Shown here in pieces: positions 40,259 through 48,553 of a DNA stretch of 51,113 nt. Both the position numbers and the translations under genes were made by a program. Each line of letters starts with the position of its first letter. The stretch's first letter is position 1. The notes beneath the pieces were generated by a model. It did not search any database. It was not told the origin of the DNA and saw only the letters and a list, made by a program, of their open reading frames with translations. Source of the stretch: Caproicibacter fermentans (GTDB taxonomy: Bacteria > Bacillota > Clostridia > Oscillospirales > Acutalibacteraceae); NCBI RefSeq assembly GCF_009746625.1, contig NZ_VWXL01000002.1, forward strand, positions 1-51,113. The letters run 5' to 3'.

Positions 40259-41494
40259 ATGAAGATCAGTCAAGGGAAGGCTGCTTGGATCGTTCTATTG
40301 TTTTCCATTTTATTTCTATGGGTAGGCAATCGATATGCATCCGCACATGCGTTGCATATCACGATTTCCGGGTATGAGTCGGAGATGAACGATCAGCTTT
40401 TTGCAAAAGTCACGAGAATTGATTCCGTCACACCAAGCCAGACGGATTCCAGCACCAATGTTGTAAAATTCACTTGTATCATTACATCGGGCGATAAAAA
40501 AGGAACATCTGTTTATGCCACCCAATATGCATACAAAAATAATGCGGCTATGCCGCCGCAGGTCAGTCCAAACGATAAAGTCGTTCTTGGCAAGCTGTCC
40601 GATGGCAGTTCCACAGAATACACGTTTGAAAATTATGACAGAATCGAACAGGTCTTTTGGCTGTCGCTTGTCTTTGTCGGTCTGATTGTCGTTTTCGGCG
40701 GGAAGAGAGGATTGAAAACCGTTCTGTCGCTGGCACTGACTTGTTTCGCAATTTTCTTCGTGTTTGTTCCGTGTATCATGGCCGGATTCAACATCTTCGC
40801 TTCGACAGTTGTCATTTGTATCTATATCATAGCCGTATCCTATATTCTTACAGGCGGAATCAACCAAAAAAGTCTGTCGGCCGCAATCGGCTGTTCGGGC
40901 GGCGTTGCGTTTTCAGGAGCCGTTTACATCGTTATGGAACGGATTATGAAATTGACCGGTTATTATAATGATCAAACGTCCCTGTTGGAACAGACATTCA
41001 CACAGTGTCCTTTGGACTTAAAAGCAATTGTTTTTGCGATGGTTACCGTCGGCGCCTTGGGTGCAACCATGGACGTTGCAATGTCGATTGCGTCCTCGTT
41101 GGAAGAAATTCAAAAAAGCAAAAGCAACATGAGAAAAATCGAGATTATCCAGTCTGGATTCAATATCGGGAAAGACATCATGGGTACCATGACCAACACG
41201 CTGATCCTTGCCTATATCGGAAGCAGCCTGATCATGGTATTGATCTATGCCGCTTCTAACTACCCGATCCTTCAACTGCTCAACAAAGAGGAAATTATCG
41301 TTGAAATTCTTCAATCTTTGATAGGGAGCCTTGGCATGCTGTTCACGATTCCGTTTACCACAGTGATATCGGCCTGGTTAATCCGGAAATCCGTCGGTCA
41401 ACGGCCTGAAGAAGCGAAAACGTTTCCCCATGTTTCCCAATCCCAGCAAAAAAAGAATCTAAGGATACACACCTTCAACGACGAAGGTCGTTAA
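40259..41494 (+). CDS. YibE/F-family membrane protein
   Basis: This predicted protein has 411 residues; ATG at 40259 is favoured by AAAGGATG upstream, whereas TTG 40238 has none. An N-terminal membrane segment is followed by an extracytoplasmic beta-rich domain (about residues 30-130, with SGDKKGTSVYATQYAYKN) and seven or more membrane helices with YibE/F blocks VFGGKRGLKTVLSLALTCFAI and VGALGATMDVAMSIASSLEEI. The function of this family is not established. Here it sits inside the zinc gene block, so a role in metal or envelope homeostasis is suggested by context. It converges on and overlaps the gene ending at 41491. Confidence 0.8.
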   Translation: MKISQGKAAWIVLLFSILFLWVGNRYASAHALHITISGYESEMNDQLFAKVTRIDSVTPSQTDSSTNVVKFTCIITSGDKKGTSVYATQYAYKNNAAMPPQVSPNDKVVLGKLSDGSSTEYTFENYDRIEQVFWLSLVFVGLIVVFGGKRGLKTVLSLALTCFAIFFVFVPCIMAGFNIFASTVVICIYIIAVSYILTGGINQKSLSAAIGCSGGVAFSGAVYIVMERIMKLTGYYNDQTSLLEQTFTQCPLDLKAIVFAMVTVGALGATMDVAMSIASSLEEIQKSKSNMRKIEIIQSGFNIGKDIMGTMTNTLILAYIGSSLIMVLIYAASNYPILQLLNKEEIIVEILQSLIGSLGMLFTIPFTTVISAWLIRKSVGQRPEEAKTFPHVSQSQQKKNLRIHTFNDEGR

Positions 41495-42297
41495 TAAGTG
41501 AAATAAATATAAGCCTTTTGTGCTTTTTCCGCTTTTTCTATTTTGGTAATATAGCATACGGGCATTCTCTGATTCATATAATTCTCAATTTTAATTTTAC
41601 CTGTGACCCATACCCACTCGTTTTCCTTGTATTTTAAAACCCCGTCTCCCCTGCACAGAATACCGCATGGCTGCAAATCCGCGGTGCAGCAGACCATAGC
41701 ATACCGTACAGGAACGATTTCGTTTTTCGCAAACTCTTTCATCCGAAAGACCTGCCCCTTGAATTTTAATGTTTTTCCGTTATATTTATCCATATCCTGA
41801 TTGATATCCTGATACCAACGGGCAAATTGTTCGTCCTGCACCGTTATGACGCCGCTGCCGTCTTCCTTTGGAAGAGAAGGGGCGGAAGACGCTTCGGCCC
41901 CGATATCATCCGAAGAAGCACTGTCCGCAATAATGGTCCCTTTATCCTGTGACGAGGTTCCGGTCGAAATTGTCGCCGTCCCGGCGGCGGGCGCGTTCCC
42001 AAACGAAATTGCGCTGCTCTGAACGGCTCCCGCAGGAATCAGAAGGGCAAATAAAATCGGTATGAAAAACAGAAGGTATCTGCCGGGTTCCGGGTTATGT
42101 TTTGGGGTGAGCGCGGACGGCAGCAGCATGATAGAAATAATCAGCAAGGCGATTGCGGCAAACCAAAGATATCCATTGATGCGTGGATGCACATAATCGG
42201 TTGTTCTGCCGGAAATTAATGCGTAAAAAAACAGGATGGACAACAAAAAACAGAGGATCGTCTCCAAAAGTACTTCCGAATTTATTTTATGTTTCAT
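41491..42297 (-). CDS. TIGR03943/DUF1980 membrane protein (YcgQ-like)
   Basis: The 268-residue protein has an N-terminal helix pair (LLETILCFLLSILFFYALISG and GYLWFAAIALLIISIMLL) and a third helix near 75-95. A Ser/Ala-rich linker leads to an extracytoplasmic OB-like C-terminal domain (KFKGQVFRMKEFAKNEIV and VCCTADLQPCGILCRG). This matches the TIGR03943/DUF1980 family, YcgQ in Bacillus subtilis, which is paired with the DUF318 permease YcgR and is under Zur control. It overlaps the permease fusion gene upstream at ATGA (42294). Confidence 0.8.
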   Translation of the reverse strand: MKHKINSEVLLETILCFLLSILFFYALISGRTTDYVHPRINGYLWFAAIALLIISIMLLPSALTPKHNPEPGRYLLFFIPILFALLIPAGAVQSSAISFGNAPAAGTATISTGTSSQDKGTIIADSASSDDIGAEASSAPSLPKEDGSGVITVQDEQFARWYQDINQDMDKYNGKTLKFKGQVFRMKEFAKNEIVPVRYAMVCCTADLQPCGILCRGDGVLKYKENEWVWVTGKIKIENYMNQRMPVCYITKIEKAEKAQKAYIYFTY

Positions 42298-43877
42298 AAT
42301 GCCCTTCCTTTCTGCAGCAGGGAAAGAAGCAGAAAAATCAAAAGGCCGGTGACAAAAAGAGTTCCCGCAAGACGCGACACGAATTTCTTTTTAAAGCTGG
42401 CGCTCAGCATGAATAAATTGGACAAATCCAGCATAGGACCCATAACTATAAAAGCGAGCACGGCAACAGGCGGAAACACGTTCAAAAAGCTTCTGCCGAT
42501 AAACGCATTTGAGGTAGAACAAACCGACATAAAAAATGCCGCTAAAAGCATCAGGAAAATCGGCACAATCATAACCCCGCCCGCACTCTGAAACAGGGAG
42601 GCCGGCAGTGCCTGCTGAAGGGTGGCGCATAAAAGGGAACCGATAATAATATAGCGGCCCATACCGAGAAACTCCTGCCCCGCGGTCATAAAAACGGCCT
42701 CCAGCTTGCCTGCTTTCCCGGAATGGCGGGGGACGCAGCCACCTGACCCGCAGGAACATGCCACAGCAGATCCGCCGAACAGAACAAGTGACGCCTTCTG
42801 ATGCGTCAAACCCAGAATTGAACCGGCAATCAGAGAAATGAGGATGCCGAAGCCGATTCTGCAGAGCACGTACTGCGGCTGACCGGGGAAAGCATATAGG
42901 GTGGATAAAATTGTAACGGGGTTTACCGCCGGAGCCGCAAGCATAAAGACCATCGCTTCCGGCAACGGCACGCCTTTTTGCGCCAGCCTCGATGCGATCG
43001 GCACGATGCCGCAATCGCAGACCGGAAAGAAAAATCCGAGAATTACCGCAAGAGGGAATCCAAGCCATTTGTGTGCGGCAAACAGCCTGACCAGTGTCTC
43101 ATCGGGAATGAATACCTGCAGCAGGGCGGAGACGAATGCCCCGATCAGCAGGAACGGCACCGCTTGCATCAAAATGCCGATAAAAACCATATTAACGCTC
43201 TGGACCGACGCATAAAGCTGTGCCGGGTTAAAAATCACCGTCGTTAACAGCAGAAACATACAAACCAGCGAAGCGGAAGCAATCAGCAGAAAGATCCGGT
43301 GGTGAAGTCTGTCTTCTCTGAATGTTTCAGGGTCGAACAGCTTTTTGAAAAAAGAATCCGCCGGTTCCACGCTAAAGAAAATGGAAGCGGAACGGTTCAG
43401 GCTGCGAACCGTATTTCTCAGCGTTCCCTTACCTTCCGATACGCGGTTAAAAAAAACCGCGTCGGCATTGGCGAGCTGATTGGCCATTAGCCCGCCGGTG
43501 TTTTTCATATAAAAATCAAAAGTAGAAGCATCGGCGCAAAAAAAGATCCGGTCAATTTTGCAGTTTTTAGGCATTGATATGGCGAGCAGTGTCTCAATCG
43601 GCCAAGTTCCGTTATATTCAATCAGTACCAGATCGGGATTCAATTCCAGCTTGATTTTATAGAAGAGCTCATAGCATATTTTTTCTTTCCGGTCGATTTG
43701 ATCCAACAGCACGTTTTTGTTCCGTATGGCTGGCGCGCGGAATTCGACTTCTCCGTCCTCACACTGCAAAATCAGGATTTTTTTGTAATTTTCGATGTAC
43801 TCCTGCTCTAAAATATGCTGAATCAGGGTCGTTTTTCCGCTCTCTAAAAATCCGCAGAACACTTCAATCCTTGTCAT
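42294..43877 (-). CDS. G3E-type GTPase domain fused to DUF318/YcgR-like permease
   Basis: The 527-residue protein joins two parts. Residues 1-180 are a G3E-like GTPase domain with P-loop GFLESGKTT and acidic EDGEVEF and LIEYNGTW blocks, but no CxCC metal motif. Residues of about 195-527 form an ArsP/DUF318 permease with about eight helices, the signature PVCDCGIVPIASRLAQKGVP, the Cys-rich loop CSCGSGGC and SVCSTSNAFIGRSF. These are normally separate adjacent proteins. The fusion links nucleotide hydrolysis to a permease for metal or a metal-ligand complex. It lies in an operon with the CobW gene (3 bases upstream) and the YcgQ-like gene. Confidence 0.8.
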   Translation of the reverse strand: MTRIEVFCGFLESGKTTLIQHILEQEYIENYKKILILQCEDGEVEFRAPAIRNKNVLLDQIDRKEKICYELFYKIKLELNPDLVLIEYNGTWPIETLLAISMPKNCKIDRIFFCADASTFDFYMKNTGGLMANQLANADAVFFNRVSEGKGTLRNTVRSLNRSASIFFSVEPADSFFKKLFDPETFREDRLHHRIFLLIASASLVCMFLLLTTVIFNPAQLYASVQSVNMVFIGILMQAVPFLLIGAFVSALLQVFIPDETLVRLFAAHKWLGFPLAVILGFFFPVCDCGIVPIASRLAQKGVPLPEAMVFMLAAPAVNPVTILSTLYAFPGQPQYVLCRIGFGILISLIAGSILGLTHQKASLVLFGGSAVACSCGSGGCVPRHSGKAGKLEAVFMTAGQEFLGMGRYIIIGSLLCATLQQALPASLFQSAGGVMIVPIFLMLLAAFFMSVCSTSNAFIGRSFLNVFPPVAVLAFIVMGPMLDLSNLFMLSASFKKKFVSRLAGTLFVTGLLIFLLLSLLQKGRAL

Positions 43878-43880
43878 AAA

Positions 43881-44795
43881 TTATACCTGAAACAGTGCGG
43901 CGAGACCCGGTTTGTCCAGATTTTCCCCGATGACGCAAATCCGTCCGGTAAAATCCGGTTGTGCTCCCTGAACATTCCTTTCACTAGGGACATAATCGAA
44001 CTGACGCCAGCCGCCCTCTTTCAGTGCAACCAGCCCTTTTGCACGAAGAATATTTCCATATTTGGGCAGCGACTCCAGTGCTGATTCCAGAAGGTCGCGG
44101 GAAAAAAGATTCGGCGTCTCCACACTCCAGACTTGAAAAGTCTCGTCTGCGTGATGATGATGTTCCGGCAGCTCATCATTCTTTATCAGCAGCGGAATGC
44201 CGTTTTCGGCAAGCTGCAGCATCCGGTCTGCAGAAATCTGTTCCCAAGGCGTTGTGAGAATCGCGGCTTTCGGATTGTGTTCGCGGATACTTTGCTCCAC
44301 CTCCTGCAGCCGATCCAATTCGACATTCTGCGTTCGGCTCAGGAAAATTGTTTTTGCGTTTTCAATCTGGTCGAAAAAGAATTCGGAAAAATTTTTGGCA
44401 TACATTTTGTATTTCAGAGCATTGACAACCGTGATGCAAAAACTGACTTCCCCTCTTTCTCTCAAAGCAATTCTGCGGCAGGCAGGGAGAATTTCCGATA
44501 GCTTCCCCACGCCGGAAGGCTCAATTAGAATTCTGTCCGGCTTATATTTGCGGATAACTTCTCTCAGTGCGTCACTGAAATCTCCCGCAAGGGTACAGCA
44601 GATGCAGCCGGAATTGATTTCCTGTACCCGAATCCCGGTCTGTTTGAAAAGCTTGCCGTCTATACCGACTTCACCGAATTCATTTTCTATCAGCACAACT
44701 TTTTCATTCGGTATGGTGCCTTTCAACAGTTTTTGTATTAAAGTGGTTTTGCCGGCTCCCAGAAATCCTGAGATGACGCCGATTTTTGTATCCAT
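43881..44795 (-). CDS. CobW/ZNG1-type zinc metallochaperone GTPase
   Basis: This predicted protein has 304 residues. ATG at 44795 is preferred (GGAGGG just upstream; TTG at 44807 is the alternative). N-terminal GFLGAGKTT (P-loop), NEFGEVGIDG (switch), and the metal-binding CICC (in SGCICCTLAG) identify a COG0523 GTPase. An internal His-rich EHHHHADE segment (about residue 215) and the C-terminal CobW domain follow. Members hand zinc to client enzymes under scarcity. A Zur-like box at 44840-44860 lies in its promoter region. Confidence 0.85.
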   Translation of the reverse strand: MDTKIGVISGFLGAGKTTLIQKLLKGTIPNEKVVLIENEFGEVGIDGKLFKQTGIRVQEINSGCICCTLAGDFSDALREVIRKYKPDRILIEPSGVGKLSEILPACRRIALRERGEVSFCITVVNALKYKMYAKNFSEFFFDQIENAKTIFLSRTQNVELDRLQEVEQSIREHNPKAAILTTPWEQISADRMLQLAENGIPLLIKNDELPEHHHHADETFQVWSVETPNLFSRDLLESALESLPKYGNILRAKGLVALKEGGWRQFDYVPSERNVQGAQPDFTGRICVIGENLDKPGLAALFQV

Positions 44796-44839
44796 ATGTC
44801 CCTCCAAGTCAATGATGGGCTTTTATGATCCGAGTTATA

Positions 44840-44860
44840 TGCAAATGCAATTCATTGTCA
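44840..44860. promoter_or_regulatory. Degenerate Zur-type box upstream of the CobW gene
   Basis: Aligned without gaps to the perfect box at 39117-39137, this 21-base segment (starting TGCAAATGCA and ending TTGTCA) matches at 16 positions. It is 45 bases upstream of the CobW start on the minus strand, consistent with zinc repression of the 41491-44795 operon. Confidence 0.6.
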
Positions 44861-45079
44861 TCTAGTAAATTTAACACTTTTCCCTCTTGGTGTCAAACTA
44901 TTGTTTCAATATGATATCAAGACAATTTTGTAAATTATTCGATGGATCAGATTGCAATGGTTTTCATTAAATACAATTTGCTTTCAGACATGCCAAACGA
45001 TTATGGGAAAGATTGTGCTGAATGGTATAAAATTTTTAATCAATATAATAAATAAATCATGATATGACTTCTTTAGCAC

Positions 45080-45572
45080 AAAACAGAACTCCACAAATTG
45101 ATCTGCTTCCTGATTTTCTTTGTGGGGGGTATTTTCAATCTCTTTTTCTCCGCGACACTTCATGGACTGCTGACGAAAAATGACACGACTGGCAATCCTG
45201 CCGTTTGGCAACTGCATCGTTGGACTTTTTACCAGTCGTCAGCATTTGATGCTTTTTCTGTGTTTGCAGGAATTTATTCTGATTTTGGTACTCTTATTTT
45301 ATCTTACAAATTTACGGCCTTATCAGTCAAATTTGGACACGATTACGCCGGATATCAAAACTCCGAAGGCGGTCGGGCAGTTCCAGCACGGCTCGGAGCG
45401 GTGGCTGACGGATAAGGAAAAGGACAAAGCCTTCGGCAGCTTTGTCCTTGACCCCGACAACCCGCAGATTAAAAAGCTGATTCGGACGGGATATGATAAT
45501 CTGGAATATTTGAAGGATAAAAGTGCAAAAAGCGAATCTGAGGATTCAGCCATCAGCAAAGAGCAGTCTTAG
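45080..45572 (+). pseudogene. Broken VirD4/TraG-type conjugation coupling protein N-terminus
   Basis: In one frame 45080-45180 reads a membrane segment (KLICFLIFFVGGIFNLFFSA). The continuation lies in another frame from about 45180: FLCLQEFILILVLLFYLTNL, then QFQHGSERWLTDKEKDKAFG and DPDNPQIKKLIRTGYDNLEYL. Together these resemble the N-terminal 150 residues of TraG/VirD4-like coupling proteins of integrative conjugative elements. The frame change and early stop at 45572, before any Walker motif, show it is a dead fragment. The 219 bases before it (44861-45079) are AT-rich with no gene seen. Confidence 0.65.
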
Positions 45573-45850
45573 TCCAATTGCATTTTCGCTTTACCCTCTA
45601 TCAACGCAATCTTTTCGGAATGGGACAACTTTTTTAAAGATACTTCCCGTTTGAGAGCTTCACTTTTTGTGGAAAAGTTTTCCTGATAAACCAACGTAAC
45701 CGGCAGGCGGGAGCGGGTATATTTCGCACCTTTCCCGCGATTATGTACGGCAGCGCGGCGGGGCGGATCCGTTGTATAGCCACTGTAGATCGTGCCGTCC
45801 GAACAGCGCAGCATATATGCGTAATATTTACTTGCTTTAACGCTTTTCAT
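45569..45850 (-). CDS. GIY-YIG nuclease-superfamily protein (UPF0213/YhbQ-like)
   Basis: The 93-residue protein has the GIY-YIG core AYMLRCSDGTIYSGYTTDPPRR (seen as two strands with YxxxxxxxGTIYSGYT), a catalytic Arg in RRAAVHNRGKGAKYTR, and Glu in the segment SEALKREVSLKKL. It is a single-domain protein of the YhbQ class; functions in DNA repair are suspected but unproven. Its ribosome binding site GGAGG lies within the 3' end of the broken gene at 45858, so both were once co-transcribed. Confidence 0.85.
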   Translation of the reverse strand: MKSVKASKYYAYMLRCSDGTIYSGYTTDPPRRAAVHNRGKGAKYTRSRLPVTLVYQENFSTKSEALKREVSLKKLSHSEKIALIEGKAKMQLD

Positions 45851-45857
45851 TTTGAAT

Positions 45858-46139
45858 TTACGGTCCTCCGGACAAAACGTACTGTTGATATTTGCCGTCC
45901 GCCATTTTCAGATAAATGATGGGTGGCACTAATTCGTTTTTGGGCTCCGTGGCATATAATTTTTTATCTGTTTGGTTATCCGGAGCGCTAATCGAATATT
46001 TTCTTATCAATGGAACCCGATTAGGCATACTCAATGGATTCCATGCTCCGAAGGCGTATCGGTTTCTGACCAGAATGCCATAACAAGGATGAGAGCTAAT
46101 AAAAAATCGGCAGAAACAGTTTTTTTAGATTTTTTTCAT
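45858..46139 (-). pseudogene. Frameshifted small secreted-protein gene
   Basis: On the minus strand AAAGAGGTGGATC precedes ATG at 46139, but a seven-A run forces a stop after four codons. In the next frame a signal-peptide-like segment follows (KKSKKTVSADFLLALILVMA). About 100 bases on, a different frame continues (RYAFGAWNPLSMPNRVPLI, later ELVPPIIYLKMADGKYQQY) to a stop at 45858-45860. Two frameshifts are needed to restore one protein of about 93 residues. Two A7 tracts near the start make slippage a possible cause. It precedes the GIY-YIG gene by seven bases. Confidence 0.6.
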
Positions 46140-46302
46140 GATCCACCTCTTTATAGATTTCAATCAGTACAAATCTTCCACCGCGTAAATATAATTTTCA
46201 GATGAGTCTTAGATCAAGTAGATCGTATTAAGACTGTCTTTCTTATAAGAATAATATTTGTATTGTGTTTTGAAACCAGGCATGTCCTCTCCCACCTGGT
46301 TA

Positions 46303-47241
46303 TTACGTAGTGACAATCAGACTTTCCAGTTCCACTTCCAATTTTCCAATACTGGAGTTTGTCTGGGATTCCATTGATTCAAGGCAATGTACGGCGTCAT
46401 GAACCTGGCTTTGCACATGTGAAACGCTTTCCTGTGACTGGTTGATTTTCGATTGCATGAACCAGTCCGCAATCAGTCCGTCAAAGAAAAAATCTGCGAA
46501 TTTAGCAAAGCCGTCCGTTTCAATGCGAATGTCGGAATTGATCCGGACATCGGCTAACTCAGCGTGAAATTGCCGCAGAAGCCGCTGCGCATTTTCAGTT
46601 TCCGTTTTGGCATCGTCAATATGCGAGTGCTTTGCAAGGTCCGAAATAAGCCCTCCGCCAAGGAGATCCCAAGTTCCCCACCCTTCGGCGCTGGAGAGAC
46701 TGTTTTGAACCCGGTTAAGACTATCCAATGCATCACGACCGGCGGATATGGCTTCTTTGATTTCTTTCAGGTTTATTTTTTCACTGTTTATTTGGTTTGT
46801 CAGTTCCAGAATCCTCTGGGCGGCTTTACCGCCGTTTTTCATGATCTGTTCTTTCTTTTCGACATAAAGAGCGTCGAAATCGTGCTGGCAATTTATATAA
46901 TTCTGCCGTTCCGCGGAGAGCTTCGAAATCTGACATTTGATATCTTCCAAATCTCTGACGGCCTGATCGTATTTTAATCTTGCAGAGAGAGCTTCTTTCC
47001 GTTCTTTTTCAACACGTTCTTCCAGCTTTCCAAACAGGGAATAAAAAATGGATGTAATACTTTTATCCTCAATTTTAGCAACATCATAGTTTTCTTTTCC
47101 CAAAACGGCTTTGAGCTCAGCAACTTTGTGGTTTATCTGAGATTGTTGTTTTTGCAGATTCTGAAGCATAGCATCAATCTTACGCAACCGTGCAATCCCT
47201 TGTTGGGCCAGCCGTATTTTATCGTTTATCACGGAATCCAC
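46303..47241 (-). CDS. Coiled-coil protein of unknown function
   Basis: The 312-residue protein is almost wholly helical, with long heptad-like stretches (about residues 15-60, 85-135 and 140-180) and a central Gly-rich break (WGTWDLLGGGLISDLAKH) before a further helical domain ending in ESQTNSSIGKLEVELESL. There is no signal peptide, membrane helix or catalytic motif. I do not recognise a characterised family, although similar unannotated proteins occur in Firmicutes. It lies alone among mobile-element debris and might serve a structural or stress role. Confidence 0.6.
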   Translation of the reverse strand: MDSVINDKIRLAQQGIARLRKIDAMLQNLQKQQSQINHKVAELKAVLGKENYDVAKIEDKSITSIFYSLFGKLEERVEKERKEALSARLKYDQAVRDLEDIKCQISKLSAERQNYINCQHDFDALYVEKKEQIMKNGGKAAQRILELTNQINSEKINLKEIKEAISAGRDALDSLNRVQNSLSSAEGWGTWDLLGGGLISDLAKHSHIDDAKTETENAQRLLRQFHAELADVRINSDIRIETDGFAKFADFFFDGLIADWFMQSKINQSQESVSHVQSQVHDAVHCLESMESQTNSSIGKLEVELESLIVTT

Positions 47242-47357
47242 TTTTTACACCTACTTCGTATCGTTCTTACCCAAACGGGTTCGGGCCAATATTAAAGCGA
47301 TAAATCTATTTCATTTTATCATAAACTTCTATCTTGCTCAATGATAATTAGGTTGAA

Positions 47358-48116
47358 ATGGAAAAACAACCGTTCGAAGGAAACATCTACAACGAAGAAG
47401 AATTGGAAAAGCTGTTCCAGGTTGTCAAGGGAACGCTGATTGAACTGGCGGTTCTTCTGGGTGCGTTCTATGGACTGCGAAGAAGCGAGATTGTTGGGCT
47501 GAAATGGGATTCCGTTGATTTTGTCCAGAAAACATTTACGATTCGGCATACCGTTACGGAAGTCAGCATCGACGGCAAATTTCTGACGATTGCGCGCGAC
47601 CGCACCAAAACGAAATCCAGTTGCAGAACATTGCCGCTTGTTGCTCCATTTGAAAAGGTACTGCAAGAGTTGAGGCAGAAGCAGGAAAGAAATCAAAAAT
47701 TATGCGGCAGCTCCTACTGTAAAAAATATCTTGATTACATTTATGTGAACGAGATTGGAGAGCAGATCAAGCCGGCGTATATTACGGATCATTTCCCTCG
47801 CGTGCTGGAGCAAAATCACATGCGCAGAATTCGTTTTCACGATCTCCGCCACAGCTGCGCGAGTTTGCTGTACGCTCATGGAGTGAGCCTCAAGGAAATA
47901 CAGGAGTGGCTGGGGCATAGCAATATCGGCACAACCGCCAATATCGATACCTATTTAAGTTTCGATTCGAAGGTTTCCTCCGCCAACGCAATCCTGAATG
48001 TTTTTCCCGGTGCTCCATCCCTTACACATCCCTTACAAAAAAAGGCGGTAAATTCCACGGATTCCGTAAATTCAGCGAAGCGCAAAAAAGCAAAAAAAGT
48101 CTCCAAACCCGCATGA
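47358..48116 (+). CDS. Tyrosine recombinase/integrase, N-terminally truncated
   Basis: The 252 residues contain the complete catalytic domain of a tyrosine integrase: GLRRSEIVGLKW with the first Arg, HDLRHS (His-x-x-Arg), WLGHSN (His) and a Tyr in the expected place (DTYLSF). The N-terminal arm-binding and SAM-like core-binding domains, usually about 150 residues, are absent; an in-frame stop precedes the ATG closely and the ribosome binding site is weak. The protein is therefore probably non-functional alone. It sits 27 bases upstream of a tRNA-Leu 3' fragment, the typical target of such integrases. Confidence 0.8.
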   Translation: MEKQPFEGNIYNEEELEKLFQVVKGTLIELAVLLGAFYGLRRSEIVGLKWDSVDFVQKTFTIRHTVTEVSIDGKFLTIARDRTKTKSSCRTLPLVAPFEKVLQELRQKQERNQKLCGSSYCKKYLDYIYVNEIGEQIKPAYITDHFPRVLEQNHMRRIRFHDLRHSCASLLYAHGVSLKEIQEWLGHSNIGTTANIDTYLSFDSKVSSANAILNVFPGAPSLTHPLQKKAVNSTDSVNSAKRKKAKKVSKPA

Positions 48117-48142
48117 ATACTGGGCTTGGAGAAGTTCCGTTC

Positions 48143-48200
48143 TGGTGCCGCCAGCCGGACTTGAACCGGCAAGGAATCACTTCCGAAGGATTTTAAGTCG
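48143..48200 (-). tRNA. 3' fragment of tRNA-Leu(UAA), probable attachment-site scar
   Basis: Read on the minus strand from 48200, the sequence gives the anticodon loop with TTA-A (anticodon UAA), a Leu-type long variable arm, the T-arm with GGTTCAAGTCC and an acceptor end followed by CCA. The 5' half of the tRNA is missing, since the upstream bases do not continue the D-arm. This is what remains at one end of an element inserted in a tRNA-Leu gene. It is not a working tRNA. Confidence 0.75.
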
Positions 48201-48256
48201 ATTCATCCATTAAAGACTGAACGGGGTCTTGATGATTTCTAAAGAAGATAGAGACA

Positions 48257-48294
48257 CTGCAAACCCAGTCAGAATCAGGGTTTGCAGCTTTTTT
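48257..48294 (+). terminator. Rho-independent terminator
   Basis: CTGCAAACCC (48257-48266) pairs perfectly with GGGTTTGCAG (48278-48287) over an 11-base loop, followed by CTTTTTT. It could stop integrase transcripts or be an element-end terminator. Confidence 0.8.
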
Positions 48295-48553
48295 ATATAA
48301 AACGATCCGGCTAACCTTGTTTTCTAAAAATACAAGTTTTGCATTTTCATTTTACAAATTAAGGGATAATTAAGGGATGCTCGCTAAACTGTGGTATGTA
48401 TGAATCAAGCGGCATTTTACCTAAATCCCGTGATTGTATTCAGCCATCATCTGCCATTGACAAATTGTAATTGAAGCCGATGACTGTAAAACCAAACGCA
48501 GGAAATACTGCGAAGTGTTCTGAGCCTTTATTCTTCACCTATTCTTACAGGCA

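Larger units (their letters stand above)
48017..48378. repeat. Paired 8-bp repeats flanking the att region (arm-type-like sites)
   Basis: ATCCCTTA occurs at 48017-48024 and 48028-48035, and its reverse complement TAAGGGAT at 48360-48367 and 48371-48378. In each pair the copies are 11 bases apart, one helical turn, and the pairs face each other across the tRNA-Leu fragment. This is the arrangement expected for integrase arm-binding sites. The left pair lies inside the integrase coding end. Confidence 0.6.

Noticed and set aside
48143-48200. Functional tRNA-Leu
   Set aside because: The 5' half, including the D-arm and 5' acceptor strand, is missing.
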